A stretch of DNA of 64,000 nt from Porpolomopsis calyptriformis (taxonomy: Eukaryota > Basidiomycota > Agaricomycetes > Agaricales > Hygrophoraceae), in the NCBI GenBank assembly GCA_951640195.1, contig OX621172.1:620001-684000 (forward strand), in the 5' to 3' direction. Shown here one piece after another: positions 21,773 to 32,812 of the stretch. The notes under the pieces were generated by a model, which saw nothing but the letters and a program-made list of their open reading frames with translations, was not told the DNA's origin and did no database searches. Within the stretch, counting starts at the first letter, position 1; each line of letters opens with the position of its first letter. The position numbers and the translations under genes were made by a program.

Positions 21773-21786
21773 GACTTTTGCTGATG
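21773..21786 (-). repeat. Right terminal inverted repeat of the Plavaka element
   Basis: GACTTTTGCTGATG, the inverse of 14819-14832, preceded by CCAGGTGG, TACCTGGCAAGGTCC and GACCAGGT. The next bases (ATAAAGCTATAATCATTGAT) already match the 3' flank of exonuclease B at about 11061, so the element end is close. Confidence 0.8.
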
Positions 21787-22082
21787 CAGGAAATAAAGCT
21801 ATAATCATTGATCGTGTATCTTATATTTCCAAACGTCAGCTAAAAGAAGTTGGGTACAGCACAAAAGGGGGCCTAAGTAAAGTACATACACATGCTATCG
21901 AAAACCAAGCCCAGTGACTTTAATAGTAAGTGTGATCATACATATATTCAACAGAGTGTTTCCCGTATGCTAAGCGTTCACCGCTCCTCGAATTATCGGA
22001 ACTATACCAGTCATCTGAGTCGAATTCGTCCCCACTAGAAGATCGAACGACACGTCGAGTACTGGTTTGAAATCGGGTGGGA

Positions 22083-23135
22083 TTAATGTAACGTCGAGTG
22101 CTGGTTTGAGATCGAGTGAGTGCGAGGTCGAGTGCCAATCTGAGTATCCTTGCGAGATGGACTGGCACGTGGCTTTCTTCTAACAGGCGGGTGTAGCTTG
22201 ATGGCACGGCATACCCAGCAGTACCGCTTCGAGGCAGTTTTCCATGCAGACTTGGAATATCCCGGTGCTGGCAACTCTCGTTGGCAGCCTCTGCATGGTT
22301 GAGTTAGGCTGGTATCGTTATGGTCAAGAATCTGAAGGGGTAGAAGTGGGTGGTTCGTAAACGGATCTATCTTCCCGCGTCTCGCATTCCACCACATAGA
22401 TATATAGCGAGCACTCTCGACATGGAGTTCATTGTCAAGATAACCCTCCTTTTTGAAGTAAAAGTAGAGCATCGCAATAAGCTCTATGTCCCGGGCTGCG
22501 TAATCCAAATACTCCTTGGGAAGAGGACGGTCCAGCCAAGCAGTATGGGGTACTTAAAGTTGTGTCATGATTGTTGCCTGTTAACATTACGATCAAGCGT
22601 TCTCACCCGATCCCTTTCCTTTCTGACCCTTCTTGACGAGTTCATGTTCTCTGAGACATTCCTCAAGACCGTTAAGTTTTTCCACCGCGGCACAGCAACC
22701 AGAGTCCCCAAAAACCTGTCCGCGAGGCAGGTAGGAGAAGAGCCTGGCCAGCTGCTGCTTGCGATCTTCTCCACGCAGACGGCGCGAGTTAATATCAACT
22801 AGCTGTAGGTCGATGACTCCATTCATGGTAATACTATGCCCGTGGTAAAGCTCGGCAAAGTCCATACGACCATCGAAGACGATTTTCTTCACATTAGGCG
22901 ATTGGATGATATCAAAGAGTGGTTGTAGCTCGTTATCGTCAAGGGTAATGGTATCGATGCAATAGGTTTTTGAATTTTTTGGAGCAACTCCCCGAAGGTT
23001 AATCAAGGAGAGGGAACCACCCTGGCATCCTAGATCTTTCCCCTCGCAATCCAAAACGACGACAGAGGACGATTCCAGAACGTTAATTGCCCTGCCGAAA
23101 CTGTTGCGATCAGCACAGAGAATCCCTTTAGCCAT
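22083..23135 (-). CDS. DEDDy 3'-5' exonuclease with C-terminal Cys-rich module, copy C
   Basis: Two exons (23135-22607, 22552-22083), 54-bp intron in the conserved position, 332 residues. LDCEG, FDGRMDF and YAARD are present, then PCRGC and CWVC. The tail has the same kind of inserted repeat tract as copy B (CAAACCAGCACTCGACG units), with an acidic DEFDSDDWYSS tail in a different frame below 22083. Unlike copies A and B it has no F-box neighbour; its divergent partner is POB3. It may therefore be the founder at the border of the conserved region, with the pairs added outward. Confidence 0.8.
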
Positions 23136-23254
23136 TCTGGTAGGTGAGGAGATAATCAGAGCAGAAGAGTGGGTTTAATGCTGTGAAGAGCGGGACAAAG
23201 GGAAGAAAGGTCGAAGGACGGACGCTTGATTGATTGAGATAAGAATCGTTGATT

Positions 23255-23400
23255 ATCCTATCATGATTCCCACATTCCCAATCTTTATCAGGCAGTGAAT
23301 AGATCACCCGATGTTGCGTTCCGAAAAAAAATCAGTAGGATGAAGTGAGAGTATCGGTCGCCAACGGTGTGCGGTCAGTGTAGCGGTGAAAGGAAGGAAA
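23255..23400 (+). repeat. Dispersed intergenic repeat, copy 5, in the exonuclease C / POB3 spacer
   Basis: Shows CCCACATTCCCAATCTTTATC, then GAATAGATCACCCGATGTTGC and GTGTAGCGGTGAAAGGAAGG, weaker matches to copies 1-4. The 364-bp spacer must also hold the divergent promoters of both genes; no TATA box stands out. Confidence 0.55.
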
Positions 23401-23499
23401 GTCGTTGAGTCGATCTCTTTGGAGCTCCGCCATCCAACGCGTCCGCTCATCCACCCACAGTCGACCACATTTCTCGCGTTTTCTCCCTGCATTGGCATC

Positions 23500-25858
23500 A
23501 TGTCAGTAACCACCCAATTCGACAAGATCTTTTATGGCACATCTCCCGAAGTTGGCAGTAAGTCCAGACCCGCAAGTCGTGATAACGTCTGTTATGTTTT
23601 CACCACCAGAATTCCGGGTGGCAAGCAGTGGAATGGCCTGGAAGGGAGAGGAAAGTGAGGTTGTCCCCATGTCGTCCTCAGACATCAAATGGGCCCAGTG
23701 GTTACGCGTCGCTAGAAATTATCAACTCAGAGTCGGCTTGAAAGATAGGCGAAGGGAGACATTCGACGGTTTCATGCGTGAGGTGACCACCTTGACCCAA
23801 TTCCTTCCAAAATGTACCAATTAAACTCCCTTTCTAAGGATCACGACAAACTCGCCAGTCTCCTGAAGCAACATTTTAGTATCACACTCGAGACTAAGGA
23901 AGTGTCCTTCAAAGGCTGGAATTGGGGAATTACGGATTTTCAAGGATAGTACCTCCTCTTCTTCATCTTCTGCCCAGTCTCACGGTCATGTTTAGGCCAA
24001 GACCTAGCGTTTCTAGTTTCGAATAAAACCTCATTCGAGCTTCCACTCAACAATGTCGCCAACTCCAACATTGCCGGTCGCACCGAGGTTTCTCTGGAAT
24101 TCTCTAATCCACCCCTTTCCAAAAAATCCAAAAATCTTCCCGACGAGATGACCGAAATACGATTCCATGTGCCTGGCATCCACACTCGAGTCCGAGGTTC
24201 AGAGGCAGGCTCACAGAAGTCTGACGCAGAAGACGATGATGAGGAAATCAGTGCCGCACAGGCATTCCATGATTCCATCAAAGAGAAGGCGGAGATCGGG
24301 CAGGTCATCGGAGACCTTGTCCTTAGTTTCGAGGAGGTGCTTGTTTTGACGCCGAGAGGCCGGTACGATGTGGATATGTTCCCCGAATTTCTGCGGTTAC
24401 GTGGAAAAACGTACGACTATAAGATTCTATACACCAGCATCTCCCGTTTGTTCCTTCTGCCCAAGGATGATCTCCATGTCTTATTCATCGTAGGTTCTCT
24501 ATCTATTTTCCCTGTCACTATCACTCACGCCAACGTTTGTTAGCTCGGTCTTAGCAATCCTATCAGGCAAGGGCAGACCCGTTACCAATATTTGGTGATG
24601 CAATTCAGCAGAGAAGAAGAGATCACAGCGGAACTCAATATGTCCGAGTACGTCCTGATTATTTGCCACCCAAAGTTTCGCTAGTTTAGCTCATCTATTA
24701 TCAAGGGAGGAGATTTCCAAGTATGACAGACTGAAAAAATCATACGAAGATCCCACGTTCGAAGTGGTGTCCAGTGTCTTTCGTGCTCTGGCGAAAAAGA
24801 AAATCATTGGGGCTGGTAGTTTCCAAAGGTAACTCATTGCATACATACAACAAGTCCGCAAAGCATGCTCATATCATTTTACTTTAACTTCGTGTAGCCA
24901 GGACGGCCACCCTGGCATCAAAGCTAATCTCAAAGCTATTCAGGGCGACCTCTTCATGCTCGAAAAATATATTTTCTTCGTTTCAAAACAACCTACCCTT
25001 CTCGAACTAAGTGCCATTCATCAAGTCGTGTTTTCCCGCGTTGGAGCTAACCTGGGCGCCGCTGCCGGTCGCACATTCGATCTCAAGATTGTCATGAGGA
25101 ACGGCCCCGAATACACATTCACGTCGATCAACAAGGAGGAACACGAACCAACAGAGTCATATTTGAAAGAAAAAAAGATCAAGTTCAAAAATGAGATGGT
25201 TCCAGACGCCGAGTTACTGCTAGCTGCCGCCGGTGGTGACGACGACGACGACGACGACGACATGCAAAGTGTGCTAAGTAGCGATCGCGAGGTGCCCAGA
25301 GTCAGAGCGGGTGGCGGTGATGATGAGAGCGAAGAAGGTAAATCCCTCATCCTCTCCTTCGAATGCTAGGTGCTTAGTACAAAATTAGATGAGGACTTCA
25401 AGGCGTCTGATTCTGACTCGGGGTCTCCGAGCGACAGCGACTCCTCAGAAGGAGGCGTGACTGCCTCTGATGCAAGCGGCGATCGCGAGCTTGCCAAAGT
25501 GGCCAAGTCAAAGTCAAAGTCCAAGGGCAAAGTCAAGGAAAAAGTGAAGGACTCTGGCGACAGCCCAAAGAAGGTAGCGAAGAAGAAGAAGGCAGCCGCT
25601 AAGACCGACGGTAGTGACGCGGACCGGCCGAAGAAAGCATCTAAACCCAAGGCGAAGGCCAAGGGCGACCTGGAAGCTGAAGGCGCACCGAAAAAGCCCA
25701 AAGCACCGAAACCGAAGCCGAAGGATTCGGACAAAGACGAAGCGATGGATGTCGATGAGGAAAGGCCAAAGGCCAGACCTAAACCCACACCTGTCACTGG
25801 AAAAGCGAAGGATGATGAACGACCCCCGAAGAAACGGAAAACGTCGGAATTAATCTAA
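23500..25858 (+). CDS. POB3: FACT complex subunit Pob3 (SSRP1 family)
   Basis: Eight exons (23500-23557, 23610-23782, 23839-23944, 23996-24489, 24544-24647, 24706-24828, 24898-25337, 25389-25858) give 655 residues. Landmarks: [44 protein letters not shown], a middle PH pair ([20 protein letters not shown]), and [14 protein letters not shown]. With Spt16 it forms FACT, the histone chaperone that loosens and rebuilds nucleosomes for transcription and replication. The C-terminus has a run of Asp (GAC repeats near 25237), then a Lys/Pro-rich basic tail; there is no HMG box, as in yeast Pob3. Intron 3 (23945-23995) keeps the frame only with a GA donor. Confidence 0.95.
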
Positions 25859-26345
25859 TCTCGTTCCTTTATGTTGTTGACGTGAGCCCAGTGGAGGTTG
25901 GCCGTTTCTGGTGACTTTGTATCTAGGTAACTCGGTAAAAAACAAAACTGAGATTCCTAATAGTTTCCATATCATGCCATTGATAAGTTGTTCGAAAATG
26001 GTTTATCATAGCGGAAGTTTTGCAATCCCTATGGTAAAAACCGTTCCCTGCGACCATGCCACTGGCTATGCGGACTCCGTCTCGTTAGGCGTTCCTTTGC
26101 AACTTCCGCTATTCACGTATAGTTTACGGAAATTTCGAGAACCGGAGATTCTGCGTATCTTGCCAGAGGAATGCCTTCCCGTGTTTGACGACCTGTCGGC
26201 ATAGTAGAAACTTGGGATGCGTAAAGGGTGGCTGGGTAAAACCTTACTATCGTTATGACAAGAAAGTCTCCATGTATACTAACTGTACACGCACATAGCT
26301 AGTCTGTTGGTACTTTAATATTAAGAGATAGGCTGAACACTATAA
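25859..26345. other. Intergenic, convergent 3' ends
   Basis: Lies between the stops of POB3 and the RA-PH gene. A 97-codon open stretch (25911-26204) lacks an ATG start and any recognisable domain. I see no gene here. Confidence 0.5.
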
Positions 26346-29300
26346 TCAAGATTGTCCCAAAAGTGATCCGGGTTCAAATACAGGGTTGGTGGGAACCACC
26401 GTAAAAGGAGCCGAGACTTGCACGAGAGGTTGAGCAGGGCGCTGCCCTGGAGGTTGTTGTCTTCGCGTGCCCGCTCTGGATATCGCATGAGACGACGCGG
26501 GGCTGGAATTAACGCCAGGATTGCTCGTTTTGGTGGAGAGTACGTTTCGCTCTTGCTGCAAGATGTATGACTGAATGCGAAAACATATAAGACGTACATC
26601 ATTGATCAGTGTTATGGTATACTCACCCGAGCAAGAAGAATCATTTCGGTCTGAATAGGTTATAAATTTGAGAAGATGCATAAAGGTGATAGAATTCTGA
26701 CTGACCCATTTCTCCCCCTCTTTCCTCCCACACGAGAAGACGTGCAAGTAGTCTGCGGCATTTTCAAAGAACGACATATTATCCAAGGACTTGACGGCAA
26801 AAACGAAGGGCTTAGGAGACTTGTGCGGACGGGTGAGAAAATATGCGTCGAATGCAGAGAGCGAACAAAGGAATGTCTCGTCTTTTCCCTGTGTTCCGCG
26901 TGACATCAGTAATGCATAGGCGATATACAAAAAACTGAACAACATACAGTGTTACGTTTCGATAACCAGAGGCTATGTTCACGTAGCTCCATCCAGCGTT
27001 TGCTCCATTTCCCTCGTTTACTCTCCCACATAACATACCCACAATGCTTGGGTGAACTGGAGGGGATGGCCTATATCCAGTTGTTACTAAGCTTCACGGG
27101 GAGAGAGTGATGGATAAAAAGCTCACGGAAGGAGTCAGCAGTGGTTCAAAGATTGTGGTTTTGAGAATAAGGGCATTGACTGTCTTATCCTTATTCCAAG
27201 ACGCCCAAACATCCGATATGAGTTCAAAGCTTCGAATAGGCCGTTCTGGTAGCAAATGTTTGCGAAGGGTGTGATATTATTATAAATAAATCACTCACCC
27301 ATCCCAAAGTCCTGTGCTACCTCCCACAACATCCACCCTCCGCTTCCAATCCATTCTTTGAGTGTTCCTTGTTCCTCTACGGCGGTAATCACGTCCTTGG
27401 CAGACGTGGATGGACTAATTTCAACCATATTGAAGCGTTGCATGTCTCCGACGAATACCCGTTGCTGGGTCGTCTGGACCTTGGCCGTAGGTTGAGCCAG
27501 ATTAGCCAGGACCTCCCCCAAGGAAACAGGTTGACGCTGCAAACTCCGACGAGGTACTGGGCTAATAGTGAGATCAATAGATGTCTGAGGTGTTGAATGT
27601 CCTCCGGTGGTCTCTGGCTTCCTGTCATCATCGGTTGATACATATGACTTTGAGATTTTCCGCGAGTGGTCAGGGAGTGAGCGGGGGGTACTCGTGAGAG
27701 CATCATCGCGACTTCGGCCATTAATATTTGAGACGCTCCTAGTTGGGGCAGTACGCTGGTCATCTGTCTGTCGGGATGATCCCTTGTGAAACGATTTGGT
27801 CAGCCTCAAAGGTCGCCGTTTATCCTGCAGGGGTTGCTGGTTGGCGGGTTGCTCTTTTGGCTTGACACCAGGAGAGTTCTTAAGTTGATGGGATGCATCC
27901 TTGGACGAGAGTGTTTCATCGTGATGCCCTGTCAATGGCGGTGTGTCATGGACCTTCAGCAACCTTTTAGTAAGGTCTTCGATAGCAAAGGGTTTCATCG
28001 CAATCCCAGGTAATGTTCTCGTTCGTGGCCGTCGGGTAGCTGGAAAGCCGTCAACCGCAGTCTTTCTAGAGCCCGAGGTATCGGCAGGATGGGTTGGTGC
28101 GGTGGGATGGGGCACAGGATGTCGTGATTCAGGTCCTAGGTCCCGTTTCTGTTGTCGTCGCAATGCACGCTCTTTCTTTCGTTGATCCTTCTCATCAAGA
28201 ACTTGTTTACGAATAGTTCGCTGCGCTTGCAAAGCGGTGGGGATCCGCTGAGCTAGAGGGACATCGTCATCGGTACTGCCTGCGTGGTCGGATGCAGGCT
28301 CTGGCCGAGTTTGAGCAAGGGGCGGTGAATCTTGTCCATAATCATCCGTCGAAGTTTGTTCCTCCTCGTCCGAAGTAGAGACGTCGGAATCGCTGGAGAA
28401 TGCAGATCGCGTATTCGAAAATCGGTCGCCATCTCTGTCATCTCCTCCTTGACCGCTACCAGAACCCGGCCAATTGCTTCCACCGCCACCGTTTTCCCTT
28501 CCGCCACCTCCACCTATACCGCCGCCGCTACCTCCAAGATCCCAACCACCTGTGTAACCGTTTGAATTTTGCTTCTGTGCTCCATCCCACCCATTTCCGT
28601 CGACAGCCTCGGCTTCCGAAACACCCTTGGTCCAAATTTGCGACACACTCTTTGAACGGTTTCGTCCGTTCGCCCATTCATGTAAAGGGCTACGAATGGT
28701 GGCTGCCGATGAACCCGGTTCATACAACATGTCTTCCTCATCTAAAAATTCGGTGCTGGAATGGAGCGGCGGGTGTGGCGCGGGAATATCGACAGGAGCG
28801 CTCAAAGTTGTACGAGAGTGGGTGAATTCCCAATGTGAATCGAGTTCGGAAGGTGGACGGGAGAGGAAATGGCTGTAGGATTCCGCATAGGAGAAATCAT
28901 TAAATTCAGGAGGGAGGTTGAGGGGGTCGATGTCACTTTCCTGCGAAGTAGTTCGCAAGTGTTTGGTGTTGCCGTACGGGGTGCGCAGAGAATAGTTTTG
29001 TAGTGTGGGAGAAGTAGGATAGTCGTGAAAAGACGAATCAGATGCGGATCGAATGGGGGGCCACGGAGAATAAGCGTCAGAGAGGGGTACATGTGATAGA
29101 GTCTCATCATGACTAGATTCATGCCCGTGTTTATGTTGCTCATAACCATCGAATTGTTGCGGACGAGATCTCGCAATGAATTCGGGGTCACTATCCAGGT
29201 CCATATCTAGATCTAGGTCATGAGTAAAATCTGGTGGGAAGTGATGCAACGGGTTGGACGGTGCAGGAGCAATAATATCCAGTTGTGATGTAGTATCAGT

Positions 29301-30042
29301 GACGCTGCCGTTGTTCTTGGATATATTCCATGGTTCAAATGGGAGACCTGCGCCTACTTTGCCTTTGCGAACCTAAACCAGATCATGCCAGAGGAGAAAA
29401 ACAGGTTTCTTTTTGCGAGACGCAGCAAGATAGCAATGAACTTGCCTTTTTCGGTATAGTTATGTTCATCTGGGAGAGTGTTTGTAAGGATGGTAAGGAC
29501 GGGTGGGAAGCGAAAGCGGGCTTCTGGTGGACCGGGCGCGCATGAGCAGGGCCGGACGATAGCGTAAGATTGGCACTTGGAGAAGATTCGCTTGCTACGT
29601 TGGGCAGTGCTATGGAGGATATAGATCCGGAGGGGCTTGAGACAGGACTTCCATCGAGACTAGTACGCAAAGGAGAACGAGAGAAATGCGAGTGGGAGAG
29701 GCCTGGAGGGGGGAATTTCGACAAGCTTGGGGAAGAATATGAGAAGTAGGCGCAATGTGACGCGTGGGAGAGATTAGCAAATGGATCATCGTCGAGAAGA
29801 TAGTCTGGTGGGGGAGAGCCACTGGCGATTACTGCGGAAGAGATAGTTTGGGCCTTTCTTTGTGTGACGGTAGGGGTCGGGTACGAATGGGAAAGGGAAA
29901 AGTATGAACTCATTGAAGAAGCACTTCTTTGGATCGAGGGTGGAGTAGGAGTTGGGGTAGAAGTGGGTGGACGCGGTGGCGAAGATGAAATAAAGAAGGA
30001 AGGAATGAAGATTGACTGCAGCGAACGTCGCTTTTTGGCCAT
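26346..30042 (-). CDS. Ras-association (RA) and PH domain protein
   Basis: Seven exons (30042-29446, 29372-27299, 27245-27127, 27070-26948, 26888-26706, 26650-26627, 26570-26346) give 1114 residues. The first ~690 are Ser/Pro-rich and disordered, with the block GKVGAGLPFEPW near residue 205. An RA domain follows (RVFVGDMQRFNMVEISPS, VAQDFGM, RPIRSFELISDVWASW). A PH domain comes next (HCGYVMWESKRGKWSKRWME, PFVFAVKSLDNMSFFENAAD). RA-PH tandems bind small GTPases and phosphoinositides at membranes in polarity and actin control, as in Grb7/MRL proteins; that role is inferred here. The first intron (29445-29373) is GC-AG. ATG 30042 begins MAKKRRSLQSIFIPSFF. Confidence 0.85.
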
Positions 30043-30775
30043 GTTGATGTGAAGTGTCGCTGGGGGTAAAAGCGCGGTGTTTTGGAATGATATGTGACAC
30101 TTGGCAGATGGAGATGGGATTTCGATGACCTGGGAGAATAACGAATGTTTGTGTGCCTGTATAAAATCATGAGGGAAAGAAGTGAGAAGCATTCTCGGCG
30201 GGCGCTTGATAACGCGTGCTCGTGTGCGAGGACTCACCGAGTTGTCTAGACTTGTGATGACGGTCAGGTCGCGGTGCGAGAATACCAGGAGGAATATCTG
30301 TCCAGCAAGGTTTGGGAGAGGATGGTGAAGTGCACTGCACTGAGGGCGAGGGTGGGGGGGAGAAAGGTTGGTTTCGAATGAAGTCATGCTGGAGGAAAAG
30401 AGTCTGGATCGGGCCGGGAATGACGGTGAACCTGAGACAAGGATCGAACACCTGGTGTGCTGGGGCGCATATTAGCCATGCTTGTGAATGCTCACCTTTG
30501 TGGAGGAGGATTGATTTACGAAATGGGTTTGAGACCTAATTTGTCAGTGAATTTCCTTTTTGATGTATGTTTTTGGCTGATTCGGTCTTTTTTCCCCTTG
30601 TTTAGGATGTCCGCTGGGCGAATTGAGGGGGTTGCCAACGTCGGGCGAGTGTTGGAGGCGGAGAAGCGGATGTCCGTTGGCTTTTTTTTTTTTTTTTACG
30701 GCAGTATACCCATCAAGAACTCACCTAAACAACCTTTGAAGGAAACGAAACCACCCCTATGACCAGAAATTGGTA
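30043..30775. other. Divergent intergenic region between RA-PH and DCAF4-like genes
   Basis: 733 bp with no supported gene. It has a T tract (16 T, about 30682-30698) and a G-rich stretch near 30350. It should carry the promoters of both neighbours. Several open frames run through it, but none has both a start and coding character. Confidence 0.5.
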
Positions 30776-32571
30776 ATGCCTCTTGATCTGCCTGGTTTCT
30801 ATTGGGATGAATCAAAAAATCGGTACTTCCCTCTTGCCTCGAAACCAAAGTGTCCGCTTCAATATTCAGTCAAGAATGAGCCACTACCAGCTGCCGCACG
30901 CACTCTGAGCGCGAAAAGGGAGAAAATTTGGGAAGCTACCGAGCGTATTCGAACGACATGCTCTCGTTCCCATAGAGAGCGCGCCACTCAGTCAGACATG
31001 TCTTCTTTCTGGGAAATATTCATGGGAAATGATGGGGAATCTCGACCAGCGCCGTTTTGAGCTCACAAGTGGCATCCACTTCCCGCGCTGACCATTCACG
31101 CATTCCGGTACTTGGCATTATCACGACTTTCGGTGTATGTGAACTGAATTGCGTCATCGTCTCATATCTAATATGATCGTTAGACAACCAATGTGGATGG
31201 CCGCCGTCGTAGTTTCATTGGCGACGACCAAGGCTGGCTATATTCTCATACGCCGTGTACGGATGGCCAATCACCTGCACGGTGGTTCGCAGACCTGACG
31301 GTCCAACCGTCGTCGGAGGTCACTCGTAGCTCTACAATTATTCAATCATATTGACCCCGCAGAATCTAGATCTCGTCTATCTGCATCTCAGGCTCACGAT
31401 GTGTGTATGTCGCCTCCCGTCTTTTTAACGTCGTTACCTATTGAAAGGAACAAACTAGTGCTACTTCCTCCGGTCCAGCATGCAAGTTTCTCGTTCGTGA
31501 CCTCGACACAGAAAGGTGCGCCATGCAACCAACCTCCCAACGCCCTCTTCTCACTACCACGACTAAAAGGGCATCCATCTTTTGCCTCCGTCGGCAGGGC
31601 CCGGAAATCTGGTCCAGTCATCTAAAGGACCGTAGCCTGGTTCTAGGTGACAACTTCAACCCACCCCCGAGAGGATGTACTCTTACCTGCATTCTAGGAA
31701 CAAAGTCGAAAGCCGCGTACATTCAAGACATCGAACAACCTCCATCAGTCCGTTATCTCGACACACAAAGTGACGTTTTCTCAGTCCACCAATCCCAAGA
31801 AGTCTGTCCGTTCCACAGCTATTCACAACTCTATCTGACCTTCACGTGGTTGCAGGAGCTCATCTTCACGGGCTCCCGAAACGGCTCAATACACCGGTTT
31901 GATACCCGCGTGGCCAGGTCACACGGGCAGAAACTCTTTAATGCCCGGGTCGGCAACCAAAGGGTCTCCGTCCGCTACCTTAGCATCATCCGTGACCTGC
32001 AGCTGGTAGCAAGTCAATCGAATGGCGATGTCAGTCTCTCTTCCTACTTCTCTTCGGCAATATTGATGATGGTTCCAGTTGGGGATATTTGATCTCCGAT
32101 TTCCTCGCGAGTCTCACCCTCAAATGGTTTTCCCGGGGCACGTCGATTCCATAAACGGGAATACGCCTAGACTGGTCCGTATGTTCAATCAGTAGCCAAC
32201 GGCCATGTTGACCTTCGTTCTCTAAGGGTGTCACAATCGATCCTTCAGAGGACTTCATCTTCGCCGCAGGCCAAGACGGCCGCATCCGCGCCTGGTCATT
32301 ACGTACAGGGACACCGTTACATGCACCGTCACCTCCGTCGCCCGCCAAAACAATTCTACCACCCGCACCACGACCACCATCGTCAATTTCGGATGCTCCC
32401 ATAAATTCCCGACCGGGCAACCTGCTCACAACGATCTTCGAGAGTCCTGTCGTGGCATTACAAATCACAGAGGAGAGGGCGGGGACATGTCTATGGGCTG
32501 CCTCAGGAAATCATTTGTACCAATTTTATTTGGGACAGCATGCTCACTCGATCGCAGATTACAATGCATAA
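30776..32571 (+). CDS. WD40 protein similar to DCAF4 (DDB1/CUL4-associated factor)
   Basis: ATG 30776 starts MPLDLPGFYWDESKNRYFPL, very close to the N-terminal signature of DCAF4/WDR21 proteins, substrate receptors of CUL4-DDB1 ubiquitin ligases. Downstream are WD40-like blocks: ELIFTGSRNGSIHRFDTRVA near 31860, LGIFDLRFPRES near 32080, FIFAAGQDGRIRAWSLRTG near 32250. The last exon reads to TAA at 32571 (SIADYNA). Introns are needed near 31055, 31500-31850, 32020-32070 and 32170-32210; I did not fix every border. It is divergent from the RA-PH gene. Confidence 0.65.
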
Positions 32572-32812
32572 TATAATCCTCATTTTCCGAGGACAAAAGT
32601 GCTCTATTATAAGCGGTATGAACATAAATTATCAATGAACAAAACCATGTAAAGTAGGAGGTGTGGATTGACAAGGGTAGAGGATGAGACTTCTGGCAAT
32701 TACTGTTGGTCCCGACCGGAGGCGTACAATAAATGGCACAAAGTGCATATAGCACTGAGATTACCCGGGGCCAACGCGTTTTGAGTGTCGAACGAGACAA
32801 TCGGGTGCACTT

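Larger units (their letters stand above)
14819..21786. mobile_element. Plavaka-type (CACTA-like) DNA transposon, apparently complete
   Basis: A ~7-kb element with inverted ends CATCAGCAAAAGTC, two divergent genes and subterminal arrays of AGGTCCGGC / CCAGGT motifs. The left gene (minus) is a Plavaka transposase; the right gene (plus) encodes a DUF6698 protein. CA flanks both ends (14817-14818 and 21787-21788) and may be a 2-bp target copy, but so short a match could be chance. The element separates the F-box B flank from the exonuclease C flank. The transposase frame is open across ten exons, so it may be active or recently so. Confidence 0.88.

Noticed and set aside
25234..25262. GAC tandem repeat as a microsatellite feature
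   Set aside because: It codes an Asp run in the acidic part of POB3, normal for the family.
25011..25350. Ser-rich minus-strand frames over POB3 and elsewhere in GC-rich coding DNA
   Set aside because: They are complements of Asp/Glu/Lys-rich coding sequence, not genes.
26360..26395. tRNA B-box-like GGTTCAAAT
   Set aside because: It lies in the last exon of the RA-PH gene and has no A box or cloverleaf around it.
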